This document shows, piece after piece, positions 29,445 through 40,829 of a stretch of 64,000 bases of DNA (the first letter of the stretch is position 1; each line of letters opens with the position of its first letter). Origin of the DNA: Dehalococcoidia bacterium (lineage in GTDB: Bacteria; Chloroflexota; Dehalococcoidia; Bin125); assembly GCA_022822375.1 (NCBI GenBank), contig JAJEBU010000126.1, positions 1 to 64,000 on the forward strand, written 5' to 3'. The translations under genes and the position numbers were made by a program. The notes beneath the pieces are model-generated. The model was given only the letters and a program-made list of their open reading frames with translations. It had not been told where the DNA came from and did not search any database.

Positions 29445-31736
29445 TCAGCCTCGGCGAGCGGCCTCGGCGTTGGCCACGAGGTGGCGGGTCTGCTCAATCA
29501 CGTCCGGCGTGACGGAGATCGAGGTGATCCCCCAATCCACGAGACGCTGCGCGAGGTCAGGATGTTCCGACGGCCCCTGTCCGCAGACCGACACGGTGAT
29601 GCCGCGGCGCTTGGCCGTGTTGATCACGCGCTCGATGGACTTGAGCACCGCCGGGTTGCGCTCGTCGAAGGACTCGGCGAAGCGCTCGGAGTCGCGGTCG
29701 ATGCCGAGCGTGAGCTGCGTCAGGTCATTCGAGCCGATCGAGACGCCGTCAATGCCGCAGTCGATGAACTCATCCAGCAGCAGCACGTTGGACGGCACCT
29801 CGACCATCATCCAAAGCTGGAAACCGCCGGGCGTCGCTGCATCGCGGACGAGGCCGTAGTCGGCGACCTGCCTGGCGACCTGCGCCATCTCGTCCGGGGT
29901 GCGAACGAAGGGGATCATCAGGTGCAGGTTGGGATGATCCTCGCGGACCTGCTCCAGCGCGCGCAGCTCGAGCTCGAATAGGTCAGGCTCGCGAATGTAG
30001 CGGGCAGCGCCGCGGTAGCCGATCATCGGGTTTTCTTCGTCAGGCTCGTAGAGGTCGCCGCCCGTCAGGTTGGCGTACTCGTTGGTTTTGAAGTCCGTCG
30101 CGCGGTAGACGACGGGGCGCGGGTCAAACGCGGAGGCAATCTTGCGCATGCCCTCGGAGAGCCGGCGTACGTACTCGTCCTGGCGGCCCGTGTTGATGAA
30201 GCTGCGCGGGTGCTCGCCTAGCCGTGCGATGATGAACTCGGCCCGCAGCAGTCCGACGCCGTCGACGTCGCGCTCGGCGACGCGGTCAGCAATCTCCGGC
30301 TCGGCCAGGTTGACATAGAGCCGAGTCTCGGTCTCGACCTTGGCGTAGCGCTCCTCCTGGCGGTCGGCCCACCAGGCGATCAGCTCAGACTCGATTCCGT
30401 CGTAAACCAGGCCGTTGCCGCCGTCGACGGTCACCTCGCGGCCATCGGCGAGGGTGGCTGCTCCAGCCGCGCCGACGACGCAGGGCACTCCGAGCTCGCG
30501 CGAGATGATCGCCGCGTGGCAGGTGCGACCGCCCCGCTCGGTGATGATCGCCGCCGCCCGCTTCATCGCCGGGACGAAGTCTGGCGTGGTCATTTCCGCG
30601 ACGAGCACGTCGCCCTCGCCGATGCCGGAGGTCTCCTTCGCGTCGAGGATCACGCGGATGCGTCCGCTGGCGACGCCAGGCGAGGCCGGCGACCCGTCGA
30701 GGATCGGCGCCCGGGCGACCTGTGGCGCCGGATTCGCGCCGTTGGTCAGCGTGGATGGACCGACGGTCGTGATGGGCCGCGTTTGGAGCAGGTAGAAGTT
30801 GCCGTTGGCGCGGCCCCACTCGATGTCCTGCGGGGAGCCGTAGTGGGTCTCGATGCGTTGACCGATGGCGCTGAGTTCGAGGATCGCATCATCGCTCAGC
30901 TTGGGCGTGGAGCCGTCTGCTGATGACAGCGCCTGCCACTCATTGGCGCCGTGCTCCGCGTCGATCCGTCCATCGGCGGCGCGGACGAGTTGGCGATCCT
31001 GGACCAAGACTTGGCGCTCGATGATCTGCCCGGCGCGTTTGTCGACTTCGTAGTGGTCGGGCGAGACGAGACCGCCCACGACGGCTTCGCCCAGGCCGAA
31101 CGCCGCTTCGATGACGACCTTGTTGTGGTCGTTGCTGATCGGGTCCACCGTGAACATGACGCCCGATGTCTCCGACTGCACCATCTGCTGTACCGGCACG
31201 GCGAGATCGACGTCGAGGTGTCCCCAGCCCGCTTGTTCTCGGTAGAAGACGGCGCGCGCCTCGAAGAGCGACGCCCAGCAGCGCTGAACGGCCTCGACGA
31301 CATTGACGCTGCCCTCGATGTTGAGGAATGTCGCCTGCTGGCCGGCGAATGACGCTTCGGCCAGGTCTTCCGCCGTCGCCGAGCTGCGCACTGCGACGGG
31401 ACCCTCACCCAGCGCCGCGTAAGCGGCGATGATTTGCTGCTGAATCGCGGCCGGCATCTCCGCCTGCTCGATGGCGTGTCGGACTGCGGCCGAGCGCTCG
31501 TTGAGCTGGGCGTCGTCGTTGACGTCGAGCCCGTGGAGGATGTCGCGGAGCTGATGGTCGAGCCCAGAATCCTCGATGAAGTGCCGATACGCGCGCGTGC
31601 TGACCACGAAGCCCGGCGGCACCGGAATGTTGGCCTGGGTCAGCTCGCCGAGGTTGGCGCCCTTGCCGCCCACGAGCGGTACGTCGTCTCGTCCGACATC
31701 GGCGAACCAGACGATGTGTGAGGAATCAGATGTCAT
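29445..31736 (-). CDS. ppsA: Phosphoenolpyruvate synthase
   Basis: Converts pyruvate, ATP and water to PEP, AMP and phosphate, the entry to gluconeogenesis. The 763-residue protein has the N-terminal ATP-grasp domain ('LVGGKGANLGELTQ', 'AVRSSATAEDLAEASFAGQQ'), the swivelling phosphohistidine domain with 'GGRTCHAAIISRELGVP' (His near 404), and the PEP-binding C-terminal barrel ('GIDGVSIGSNDLTQLTLGID', 'GITVSVCGQGPSEHPDL'). Length and domains match PpsA rather than PPDK. The gap to glmS downstream of its promoter side is 164 nt; no strong promoter was recognised there. Confidence 0.95.
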   Translation of the reverse strand: MTSDSSHIVWFADVGRDDVPLVGGKGANLGELTQANIPVPPGFVVSTRAYRHFIEDSGLDHQLRDILHGLDVNDDAQLNERSAAVRHAIEQAEMPAAIQQQIIAAYAALGEGPVAVRSSATAEDLAEASFAGQQATFLNIEGSVNVVEAVQRCWASLFEARAVFYREQAGWGHLDVDLAVPVQQMVQSETSGVMFTVDPISNDHNKVVIEAAFGLGEAVVGGLVSPDHYEVDKRAGQIIERQVLVQDRQLVRAADGRIDAEHGANEWQALSSADGSTPKLSDDAILELSAIGQRIETHYGSPQDIEWGRANGNFYLLQTRPITTVGPSTLTNGANPAPQVARAPILDGSPASPGVASGRIRVILDAKETSGIGEGDVLVAEMTTPDFVPAMKRAAAIITERGGRTCHAAIISRELGVPCVVGAAGAATLADGREVTVDGGNGLVYDGIESELIAWWADRQEERYAKVETETRLYVNLAEPEIADRVAERDVDGVGLLRAEFIIARLGEHPRSFINTGRQDEYVRRLSEGMRKIASAFDPRPVVYRATDFKTNEYANLTGGDLYEPDEENPMIGYRGAARYIREPDLFELELRALEQVREDHPNLHLMIPFVRTPDEMAQVARQVADYGLVRDAATPGGFQLWMMVEVPSNVLLLDEFIDCGIDGVSIGSNDLTQLTLGIDRDSERFAESFDERNPAVLKSIERVINTAKRRGITVSVCGQGPSEHPDLAQRLVDWGITSISVTPDVIEQTRHLVANAEAARRG

Positions 31737-31882
31737 GAAGCACGCCCGCGCTGCTGGAGGTATCGAAACCGTCGAGGCACAACTAGCAGGATATCACCGC
31801 GTTAACGAACTTCCTGTATCGCGTTGTGGACAGCAGCTCAGGCCAGGTCATGCTTGTCCGTCGGCGGGCGCGCTGGGGTGGA

Positions 31883-31900
31883 ACGACCGTTACTCGACCG

Positions 31901-31915
<15 letters not shown>
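31883..31915. repeat. Three 11-bp tandem units across the glmS stop codon
   Basis: Read on the minus strand the sequence is GTGACGGTCGA twice, followed by GTAACGGTCGT, an 11-bp period. The first unit encodes the last codons of glmS; the stop codon lies in the second. Looks like a slippage duplication of the gene end. Confidence 0.7.
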
Positions 31916-33757
<1,842 letters not shown>

Positions 33758-33771
33758 GGCGATCCCCGCGC

Positions 33772-35205
33772 CTAGCCCGCCACCGACGTCGTCCAACTGC
33801 GACCGTTCGATCGCTGCGCCGTCCCCGGCTGCCTATGACCCGAGTCGGCGCGGCCAACGTCTTCCTGCAACGACTCTAGGAGGTCTGAGAGCGTGTAGAC
33901 GAACGAGACCGGCCGATTGATCGCAGATTCGAGCTCTTGGGGCGTCAGATCATCGAGAAACTTTGCGCCGAAGTAATCAAGCGACGCTCGAGGTAAGAAG
34001 ATTCGCGGAGGCAACGGCCTTCCAGCCCGATTCGACGTCAACGCTGTTTGGAAATCCCGACCGGGGATCAGTCCGCTGACATTCACCCGCTCGCCGAAAA
34101 GCGTGTTCTCGACGGGCACGATCTCGAACTGCGCGCCGGTGAGGTCAGATACCTCGCGGCACAGCTTCCGCAGCGTCGGCGCGATCAAGGTCCCGCTGGC
34201 GATCAGCACTGATTCAGCCGGCGCCGACAGCCGACCTGCGCGAATCTTGCGGCGCGTCGATCGCCAGTCATCGATCAGCGTCCGCGTCATCCCGACGCCG
34301 TTCTCCCATTGCGGAAATCCGTCGTAGCGCCTGGCTGACGGAATCTGCGCGTTCGCTGTGAGGTAGAACTCGTCGCTGGGAAACACGATCGATGCGCCGC
34401 GTTCGGCGCGGGTCTGACGTTGCCAGCGTCGAATCTGTCGGACCACGCGCGTTGCCTCGGCGTGCGTGTGCGCGCGCATGCCGTCGTTCTGGATGCGCTC
34501 CTCACCCTCTAGCGATGAGCCGACTGGCACGACGCCGATCGACACGACCGAATCAATCTCCAACAGGTCGCTGATGGTTTGGTCCAGTGCCGCTCCGTCG
34601 TTGACGCCGGGACAGAGGACGACCTGCGTGTGCGCCTCGATGCGCATTGTGGCGAGGCGGCGCAACTGCTCACGGACATCGGGCGCGCGTGGGTTGCCGA
34701 GCAGCTGGCGGCGCAGCTGCGGATCCGTCGCGTGGACGCTGACGTGCAATGGACTTAGCCGCTGCGTCTCGAGCCGCTGCCAGTCATCGTCGGCGAGGTT
34801 CGTCAGCGTCACAAAATTGCCGTGCAGAAAGGACAGGCGGTAATCATCGTCCTTGACATAGAGCGGCCGCCGCAGCCCCTTCGGCAGCCCTTTCAGAAAG
34901 CAGAAGAAGCACTTGTTGTTGCAGATGCGGGTGCCGTCGAATGCGTCATCCTCGAACTCAACGCCCAACGGCTCGTCGATCGACTTCTCGAACTCCACCA
35001 CACCCCGCTCGCCGTCAGCGACCACTTCAAGCTCGATGAAATCGTCAGTGGTCTGGAAGCGGAAGTCGACCGGGTCGCGAATGGGCTCGCCGTTGACGGA
35101 GACAACCTGGTCGCCGGCTTGCAGGCCTGCCTGATCGGCGAGCGAACCGGGTTCGATCGCGTTGATCGACCCAGCGGGTACGCGAGTGCGGCGGGGGCGG
35201 GTCAT
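33772..35205 (-). CDS. DUF512 radical-SAM protein with PDZ-like N-terminus
   Basis: A 477-residue protein with an N-terminal PDZ-like segment (residues 12-75, 'LADQAGLQAGDQVVSVNGE'), a radical-SAM-like cluster motif CNNKCFFCF (Cys95, 99, 102) within 'DGTRICNNKC', a barrel region, and the C-terminal DUF512 domain ('EIVPVENTLFGERVNVSGL'). The family is widespread in Gram-positive-like bacteria and its reaction is not established to my knowledge. ATG 35205 (MTRPRRTRVPAGSI) is preferred because the ORF-track start overlaps ispH. It sits between ispH and glmS with short gaps. A role linked to the iron-sulfur enzyme IspH would be speculation. Confidence 0.85.
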   Translation of the reverse strand: MTRPRRTRVPAGSINAIEPGSLADQAGLQAGDQVVSVNGEPIRDPVDFRFQTTDDFIELEVVADGERGVVEFEKSIDEPLGVEFEDDAFDGTRICNNKCFFCFLKGLPKGLRRPLYVKDDDYRLSFLHGNFVTLTNLADDDWQRLETQRLSPLHVSVHATDPQLRRQLLGNPRAPDVREQLRRLATMRIEAHTQVVLCPGVNDGAALDQTISDLLEIDSVVSIGVVPVGSSLEGEERIQNDGMRAHTHAEATRVVRQIRRWQRQTRAERGASIVFPSDEFYLTANAQIPSARRYDGFPQWENGVGMTRTLIDDWRSTRRKIRAGRLSAPAESVLIASGTLIAPTLRKLCREVSDLTGAQFEIVPVENTLFGERVNVSGLIPGRDFQTALTSNRAGRPLPPRIFLPRASLDYFGAKFLDDLTPQELESAINRPVSFVYTLSDLLESLQEDVGRADSGHRQPGTAQRSNGRSWTTSVAG

Positions 35206-35248
35206 ACGGTTCCTACAGCCGGGAACGGCACGAGGATCGACGGCGCGA

Positions 35249-36133
35249 CTAGGTGGCCGGCAGCGCTCGCTTGAGTTGCTCATCAATCGCGCCGATGCGG
35301 TCAACCACGGCGTCGATTGAGAAATCCGGCGTCGACGCGCCTGCCGTCACGCCGATGTCGTCGTGCCCCTCAAACCAGCCGGGTTCCAGCTCTTCGGCGG
35401 TCTCGACGTGGTAGGTCTCGACGCCGTTCGCGCGGGACAGCTCGGCGAGGTGGCGTGTGTTGGCGGAGTTGTAACCGCCAACCACGATCATCAGGTCCAC
35501 ATCCTCAGTCAGGTCGCGGGTGGCGGCCTGCTGCGACGTCGTTGCATTGCAGAGCACGTTGACCACACGAATCTCCGTGATCTGATCGATCCGCGCTTCC
35601 ATCAGGTTCGAGACGAAGGCCGCGAAGCGCTCGGGCGTGTGCGTGGTCTGAGAGATCACGCCAATCTTGGCCGGCAGATAGTCGGGCAGGTCCTCGAGCG
35701 ACTCGTTCTTGATCACGATCCCGCGGCCGCGGCACCAACCGAGCACGCCCTTGACCTCAGGGTGAGTGGGGTCGCCGAAGATCACCACGGTGAAGCCGCG
35801 CTCGGCCAGATTGCGAGCCGCACGCTGCGACCGCGACACGAACTGGCAGGTCGTGTCAATCACGTTCAGTCCGCGCGCCTCAATGTCGCGCACGACGGTC
35901 TCGCCAACGCCGTGGGCGGTGATCGCCACGACATCGGTATCGACGTTTTCGGCGAGACGGTCTTCTTTGACGGAGATGCCCGTGCTCTCCAGTTGCTCGA
36001 CAACTTGCGGGTTGTGCACGACCTGACCGAGCGTGGTCACGCGGGTACCGTTGGCGGCTGCTTCCTTCATCATGTCGACGGCGCGACGGACGCCGAAGCA
36101 GAAGCCCATGTCGCTGGCGCGGTGAATCTTCAT
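35249..36133 (-). CDS. ispH: 4-hydroxy-3-methylbut-2-enyl diphosphate reductase
   Basis: Last step of the MEP isoprenoid pathway, producing IPP and DMAPP; [4Fe-4S] enzyme. The 294-residue protein has all three cluster cysteines (Cys12 in 'GFCFGVRRAV', Cys96 in 'DTTCQFV', Cys195 in 'VLCNATTSQQ'), substrate-binding histidines (His40, His74, His124) and the proton donor Glu126 in 'THPEVKG'. Its stop overlaps no gene, while its ATG overlaps the plsC stop (ATGA), so the two are coupled. It shows that this organism uses the MEP rather than only the mevalonate route. Confidence 0.96.
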   Translation of the reverse strand: MKIHRASDMGFCFGVRRAVDMMKEAAANGTRVTTLGQVVHNPQVVEQLESTGISVKEDRLAENVDTDVVAITAHGVGETVVRDIEARGLNVIDTTCQFVSRSQRAARNLAERGFTVVIFGDPTHPEVKGVLGWCRGRGIVIKNESLEDLPDYLPAKIGVISQTTHTPERFAAFVSNLMEARIDQITEIRVVNVLCNATTSQQAATRDLTEDVDLMIVVGGYNSANTRHLAELSRANGVETYHVETAEELEPGWFEGHDDIGVTAGASTPDFSIDAVVDRIGAIDEQLKRALPAT

Positions 36134-36960
36134 GCTGCTGCTCCTGGCTCGTGCGGTCGCGTCGCCGCCTCCTCGTCGATGACTGGCTCAGTTGGTGGTT
36201 CGGAGCCATCCTCGACCAAGTGAGCGTACACGCCACGATAGGCAGACGGTAGCTGCTCTGCAATGGCCTTCATGATGGTGAGGTGCGCACGGTCGATGTC
36301 ATCGCGCGTGATCCGTCGTCCAGCGGGCTCGACGACGAAAGGGTGAGAGGCGGTCATCCGCACTTGCGTGCGCGCAAACAAAGCCCGCCAACCAGCCCGC
36401 ATCCGTTCCGAACCGGTGATTCCGACGGCGACGACCGGGGCGCGTGAGCGCAGCGCGAGCAGCGCCGTGCCTGAGTGCGCCTGCATCAGCCCGCCAGTGT
36501 CGGAGCGGTGGCCTTCCGGGAACATGCCCAGCGCCGCGCCTTCCGACAGCAGCCGCTCCGCCTCGCGGATGGCCTGGCGGTCGGCGGCGCCGCGCCGCAC
36601 CGGGAACGCGCCGGACAGCGCGAACAGGTAGCCGATGATTGGCTCTTTCTGGAACAGTTCAATCTTCGCCATGTAGCGCGGCGAGCGCGGATAGATGGCC
36701 GACGCCATCATCGCCGGGTCGGCCGAGGACACGTGGTTGGACGCGATGATCACGCCGCCCCGCGGGATGCGGTCGAAGTCCACCCACTCGCAGCGGACGA
36801 TCCGCATGAAGGCGAGACGCGCGAAGAATCCTGCAACCAGGAACCACACCCGCGACGCGTTGGGCATGCCAGGCATGCCGATTGCCGCCAAGGCCTGGTG
36901 CTCACCGAAGACGAGGCGCGTGAGTTGCCGCGTGAACCATCGGTAGGCGCGCCGACGCAT
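36130..36960 (-). CDS. plsC: 1-acyl-sn-glycerol-3-phosphate acyltransferase
   Basis: Acylates lysophosphatidate to phosphatidate in membrane lipid synthesis. The 276-residue protein has the acyltransferase HX4D motif (His76-Asp81 in 'SNHVSSADPAMM'), the glycerol-phosphate-binding 'MFPEGHRSDTG' block and a hydrophobic segment near residues 38-54 that likely associates it with the membrane. It lies between cmk (3-nt gap) and ispH (4-nt overlap). The C-terminal tail is acidic and Pro-rich. cmk-plsC-ispH is a recurring gene order in several phyla, which supports the call. Confidence 0.9.
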   Translation of the reverse strand: MRRRAYRWFTRQLTRLVFGEHQALAAIGMPGMPNASRVWFLVAGFFARLAFMRIVRCEWVDFDRIPRGGVIIASNHVSSADPAMMASAIYPRSPRYMAKIELFQKEPIIGYLFALSGAFPVRRGAADRQAIREAERLLSEGAALGMFPEGHRSDTGGLMQAHSGTALLALRSRAPVVAVGITGSERMRAGWRALFARTQVRMTASHPFVVEPAGRRITRDDIDRAHLTIMKAIAEQLPSAYRGVYAHLVEDGSEPPTEPVIDEEAATRPHEPGAAA

Positions 36961-36963
36961 GGC

Positions 36964-37698
36964 TCACGCCTCTCCGCCGACGACTGAGACTGGCATGGGC
37001 AGATGCGCGCGGATGATCTGCTCCGCCCGATCCACGGCCTCAACCAACGAGAGGCTCGATGTATTCAGTGTGATCGCGTCCTGCGCGGCAACGAGCGGAG
37101 ATGCCGCGCGGCGCTGATCCAGCTCGTCGCGCCGATTGGTGGCGGCAAGGACCGAGGCTCGGTCGGCGTCCTGGTTGCGCTCCTTCGCCCGACGCTGAGC
37201 GCGAACCTCAGCGCTGGCATCGAGGAAGATCTTAACCGGCGCGTCTGGCAGAACCACCGTGCCGATGTCGCGTCCGACGACGATCATGCAGCCCTGCATG
37301 GCCTGCTGCTGCTGAATCTGCACCATCAGCGTGCGCACGCCAGCGATGGCCGCCACGGTGGGAACGCCCGACTCGACTTCGGGCTCGCGCAGGTGCGGCG
37401 TTGCGTTCTCGCCATCGACGTAGACCTCGAGCTCAACTGAGTCCGCTGTCGCGGGCGCACGAAGCTGGAAATCGGAATGGCGGATCAGCTCGACGACGGA
37501 CTCATCGTCGTCGAGGTAGATGCTGCCCTTTTGGGCCTGCCAGGTGGCTGCGCGATACATGATGCCGGTATCGAACAGCCGCCAGCCCAGCCGACGGGCC
37601 AGCTCGCGGCCGACCGCCGTCTTGCCCGACGCCACTGGCCCGTCGATGGCGACGAGCCGCTGCCGGCAATCGCGGTCGGATGGTCGAAAGGAGCTCAC
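36964..37698 (-). CDS. cmk: Cytidylate kinase
   Basis: Phosphorylates CMP and dCMP to the diphosphates. The 244-residue protein has the P-loop GPVASGKT (residues 20-27), the NMP-binding 'RLFDTGIMYRAATW', and the lid region 'FLDASAEVRAQRRAKE'. 'VVGRDIGTVVLPDAPVKIF' is the conserved CMP-kinase core. Start is GTG 37698; no strong Shine-Dalgarno is visible, and a 30-nt gap separates it from the pseudouridine synthase upstream. Confidence 0.93.
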   Translation of the reverse strand: MSSFRPSDRDCRQRLVAIDGPVASGKTAVGRELARRLGWRLFDTGIMYRAATWQAQKGSIYLDDDESVVELIRHSDFQLRAPATADSVELEVYVDGENATPHLREPEVESGVPTVAAIAGVRTLMVQIQQQQAMQGCMIVVGRDIGTVVLPDAPVKIFLDASAEVRAQRRAKERNQDADRASVLAATNRRDELDQRRAASPLVAAQDAITLNTSSLSLVEAVDRAEQIIRAHLPMPVSVVGGEA

Positions 37699-37728
37699 AG
37701 ACTCATGGTAGTACGCGCCTGAGCATCG

Positions 37729-38490
37729 TCAGTCGCTGCCCAGCCCCGCCGCTCGCCGCAGCTGGCGCGTCTCGCGATTCGTCAGCGCCCGTGCATGGCC
37801 GAGCGGCAGATCGCGGAGCAGCAGCGGTCCAAATCGCACGCGCTGCAGTGACAGGACCGGATGGCCAATGGCGTCGCACAATCTGCGCAACTCTCGCTTG
37901 CGCCCCGTATGCAGCGACAGTGTCAACCAGGACGACGAGCGTCCGCGGTCCAACTCGCGGCCCGGCCGCCGTGATCGAGCCGGCTTCGCCTGCAGCAACT
38001 CACCGTCGACCTCAATGCCCTCGGAGATGCGATCGAGCGCGGCGTCGGTCGGCGCGCCGATGACTTCCGCCAGGTAGACCCGCTGCACCTCGCGCGACGG
38101 GTGCGAGAGTCCTGTGACCAGCGGGCCATCGTTCGTCAGGATCAACAGACCCTCGCTGTCCAGGTCGAGGCGTCCGACCGGCACGCATCGAGGCGCGTCG
38201 TCGGGCAGCAGGTCCACCACCGTGCGCCGACCGCGGTCATCGCGAGACGTCGACAGGACCCCGCGTGGCTTGTTCAGCACGTAGTAACGCAACGGCTCGG
38301 ATGCTGACAGCGGGCGGCCATCGAGGAGGATCGTCTGCGTGGACGGATCGACCCGCGTGGAGAGATCGGTCACGATCTCGCCGTCCACCTGGACTCGCCG
38401 CGCGCGCACGATCGTCTCGGCGCCGCGCCGCGAAGCGACGCCGCTGCGGGCAAGCGCGACCGCGATCCGGATGCGTGTCGAGTCGGTCAC
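37729..38490 (-). CDS. rRNA pseudouridine synthase (RsuA/RluB/E/F family)
   Basis: Isomerises specific uridines in rRNA. The 253-residue protein has an N-terminal S4 RNA-binding domain (residues 7-55, 'ARSGVASRRGAETIVRARRV') and the catalytic domain with 'GRLDLDSEGLLILTNDG', which supplies the catalytic Asp, plus 'GRKRELRRLCDAIGHPV'. RluB is the most common member adjacent to cmk, but the target position cannot be fixed here. It starts 2 nt after the lamin-tail gene stop and precedes cmk by 30 nt. Confidence 0.93.
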   Translation of the reverse strand: MTDSTRIRIAVALARSGVASRRGAETIVRARRVQVDGEIVTDLSTRVDPSTQTILLDGRPLSASEPLRYYVLNKPRGVLSTSRDDRGRRTVVDLLPDDAPRCVPVGRLDLDSEGLLILTNDGPLVTGLSHPSREVQRVYLAEVIGAPTDAALDRISEGIEVDGELLQAKPARSRRPGRELDRGRSSSWLTLSLHTGRKRELRRLCDAIGHPVLSLQRVRFGPLLLRDLPLGHARALTNRETRQLRRAAGLGSD

Positions 38491-38492
38491 GA

Positions 38493-40820
38493 TCAGGACT
38501 CGTCATCGAGTGGTTCAGTGGGCTCGGGCGGCGGTCCGCCGTAGACCACCATCTCAGGCTGCTCCGAAGCAGAGGCCTTGACCTCGGGCGGCGGCCAGCG
38601 GCGGATGATGAGCATCAGGATCACTCCAATCAGCGCGAACGTGACAATCATCCACGCGTTCGTGCCCTGCTCGACAGGAGCAGCGACGATAGGAAGCGGC
38701 TCGCTCGGACTCGATGGCGGCAGCACCGTGGGGGACCGCAGCGCCTCGTCGATCAGGGGCGTCACGTCGTCAGAGCCCGGCGACGGCGATCCGCTCACCA
38801 CCCAGCGCCGAGGTTCCAGAGCGATGGACAGTCCGCGATCAGGCGCGGGTAGATCATCACTGCCGTAGGTCACGATATCCACGGCGACGCCGTCCGCGTC
38901 GAGCAGTTCCAGCGTGTCGCCGTCGTTGTTCAGCCCATTGCCAATCCGGTCAACGACTTGGTCGGCACCGTCGATCGGTTGGTTGGCAATCACGAAGCGG
39001 CCATACGGCGGAATCTCGCCATCAAGGGGCGTTTGCCGCGCCGCATCGCCAATCGCCCAGCCGCTCAAGTCCACCGGCGACGATCCCAGGTTGATCAGTT
39101 CCACCCACTCCGCTTGACCGCTCAGCGGCGCAGGCAGCAACTCTGCGAAGTGCACCACCGCCGTGGACGAAACGATCTCGACGACACGGACGCTGCCAGC
39201 TTGGCCCGCTGCCTCGTCGGGAGCGCGCTGATCCGATGCCTCATCCTGCGTCTCATCCGCAGTCTCATCCTGTGCCGACTCAGCCGGGCTTACGGTGCTT
39301 GCGGACTCCAACTCGCCTGCGCTTGGGCGGCCCAGACGCAGCGACCCGCCCTTGGTCGCGCGCTGCACCGATTCGTCGTTCTGCGGAGCGGAGACGCGGC
39401 CAAACTCGTCGTTGTTCCCCCAACTCATGGCGTCCACCACGACGCCGTGCGGGTCGATCAGACGCAACTGATCGCCTGAGTTCGCCAGCCCGTTGCCAAT
39501 CCGCCCATCGGCCACGACAAAGACGACGCCGTCGACCGCCAGTTCCGAGCCAGCCACGACCAGCGTCCCGCCAGCCGGCAGCGTTGCTCCTGCCAGGCTG
39601 TCGGCGGCGGTGTTGTCGCCAATCGTCCAGCCGTCGAGGCTGATCTCCTCGCCGGTGGGGTTGGACAGTTCAAACCACTCATAGGCGGGGTCGTCGCGGC
39701 CCTGCCCCGCGTTGGGATACGCCTCGCTGATCCAAACGTCGGATGTTCCCTCTTGCATGATCTGGCGAGCCTGCGCCGGCCGCTCGAAGCGCAGCGAGAT
39801 TGAGTCCACGGTCATTCGGCTCGAACGAGTATCGGCTGCCCAACCGGGCTGATCATCACCGTGCCGCTGGCCGATCCTCGGCCTGACTCGATCTCGATCG
39901 CTGAAGCCCAACTCCTGACCCTCGTCTGGCGCGGTCAATTGGTGAAAGACGCTGTCCGAGCCATAGCTGGCCGTCGAGATCCAATGTCCGCGCCAATCGC
40001 GAAGAACCAACGATCCGCCACGGTCGGCGAATCCGGCGCTCAGCCCCAGCTCCTCCGCGCTGAACGCGCGCTGTTCGCCTGGTTCGAGGCGAACGGACGG
40101 CAGCGTGACTGAACTGTTGCCCACGCTCAGCGACCAGTTGATGGTCAGTTGCGGTTGGTCACCATGATTTCGGATGGTGACCAATTCCGGCTCGTCTTCG
40201 AGTGGTTTGGGCACGACAGACACGATCGAGACGGCGCCATCGAGGGCGACGGCCTGGTCGACGCCGCGAGCAAGTCGGCGGCCGTCGTCCGCCTCCCAGG
40301 GCGACGGCGCATCGGACAACCGTGCGTAGCCGCTGCTGCTGCGGACGATGGACTGCGACTCATCAGGCCTCGGCAGCGCAAAAGGGATGTAGCGGTCGCC
40401 CCAGCTGACGGCATCGTGACGCGTCCCGTACGGATCGATGAGCGCCACCCGGTCGCCAGGGTTGCGCAGTCCGTTGCCGATCCGTGCGGAGTCCAGACGA
40501 ATCAGCGTCCGACCGGCCGGCGCGACGAACTCAGTACCGTGTCCAATCACGACAACGGCGCCGCCGCCCGCAATCTCAACGTTGGGAAGCAGGCTGAAGG
40601 CGTCCGAGTCCTCCAGGAACCAGCCGTCCAGCGACACCGGCTCGTTCGAGGGGTTGTGCAGTTCGACCCATTCCACGTCGCCGACGGGGCGCACCTCGCT
40701 GATCATCAGCGGCGACGCCGCCATATTTTCCGCGCTCAACGATGCCGCCAACGCGGACGTCAACAGGACTGCGACGATGACAACGGCGGAACGGATGAGA
40801 ATGGATCGGCGACGTTGCAT
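38493..40820 (-). CDS. Cell-surface protein with three lamin-tail (LTD) domains
   Basis: A 775-residue exported protein. It has a signal-like N-terminus ('LIRSAVVIVAVLLTSALAASLSA'), three lamin-tail-domain modules near residues 35-150 ('DVEWVELHNPSNEPVSLDGW'), 360-480 ('AYEWFELSNPTGEEISLDGW') and 560-680 ('QAEWVELINLGSSPVDLSGW'), an acidic Gln/Glu-rich linker before the third, and a C-terminal membrane helix ('AWMIVTFALIGVILMLIIRRW') with a short cytosolic tail. Bacterial LTDs are found in secreted nucleases and surface proteins, usually with catalytic partners; none is visible here. It lies head-to-tail with rRNA/nucleotide/lipid genes, which gives no clear functional hint. Function unknown. 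Confidence 0.8.
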   Translation of the reverse strand: MQRRRSILIRSAVVIVAVLLTSALAASLSAENMAASPLMISEVRPVGDVEWVELHNPSNEPVSLDGWFLEDSDAFSLLPNVEIAGGGAVVVIGHGTEFVAPAGRTLIRLDSARIGNGLRNPGDRVALIDPYGTRHDAVSWGDRYIPFALPRPDESQSIVRSSSGYARLSDAPSPWEADDGRRLARGVDQAVALDGAVSIVSVVPKPLEDEPELVTIRNHGDQPQLTINWSLSVGNSSVTLPSVRLEPGEQRAFSAEELGLSAGFADRGGSLVLRDWRGHWISTASYGSDSVFHQLTAPDEGQELGFSDRDRVRPRIGQRHGDDQPGWAADTRSSRMTVDSISLRFERPAQARQIMQEGTSDVWISEAYPNAGQGRDDPAYEWFELSNPTGEEISLDGWTIGDNTAADSLAGATLPAGGTLVVAGSELAVDGVVFVVADGRIGNGLANSGDQLRLIDPHGVVVDAMSWGNNDEFGRVSAPQNDESVQRATKGGSLRLGRPSAGELESASTVSPAESAQDETADETQDEASDQRAPDEAAGQAGSVRVVEIVSSTAVVHFAELLPAPLSGQAEWVELINLGSSPVDLSGWAIGDAARQTPLDGEIPPYGRFVIANQPIDGADQVVDRIGNGLNNDGDTLELLDADGVAVDIVTYGSDDLPAPDRGLSIALEPRRWVVSGSPSPGSDDVTPLIDEALRSPTVLPPSSPSEPLPIVAAPVEQGTNAWMIVTFALIGVILMLIIRRWPPPEVKASASEQPEMVVYGGPPPEPTEPLDDES

Positions 40821-40829
40821 CGCCCAAGG

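Noticed and set aside
36130-36960. Possible frame problem at plsC due to the upstream overlapping ORFs
   Set aside because: HX4D and EGHR motifs and the full length are in one uninterrupted frame.
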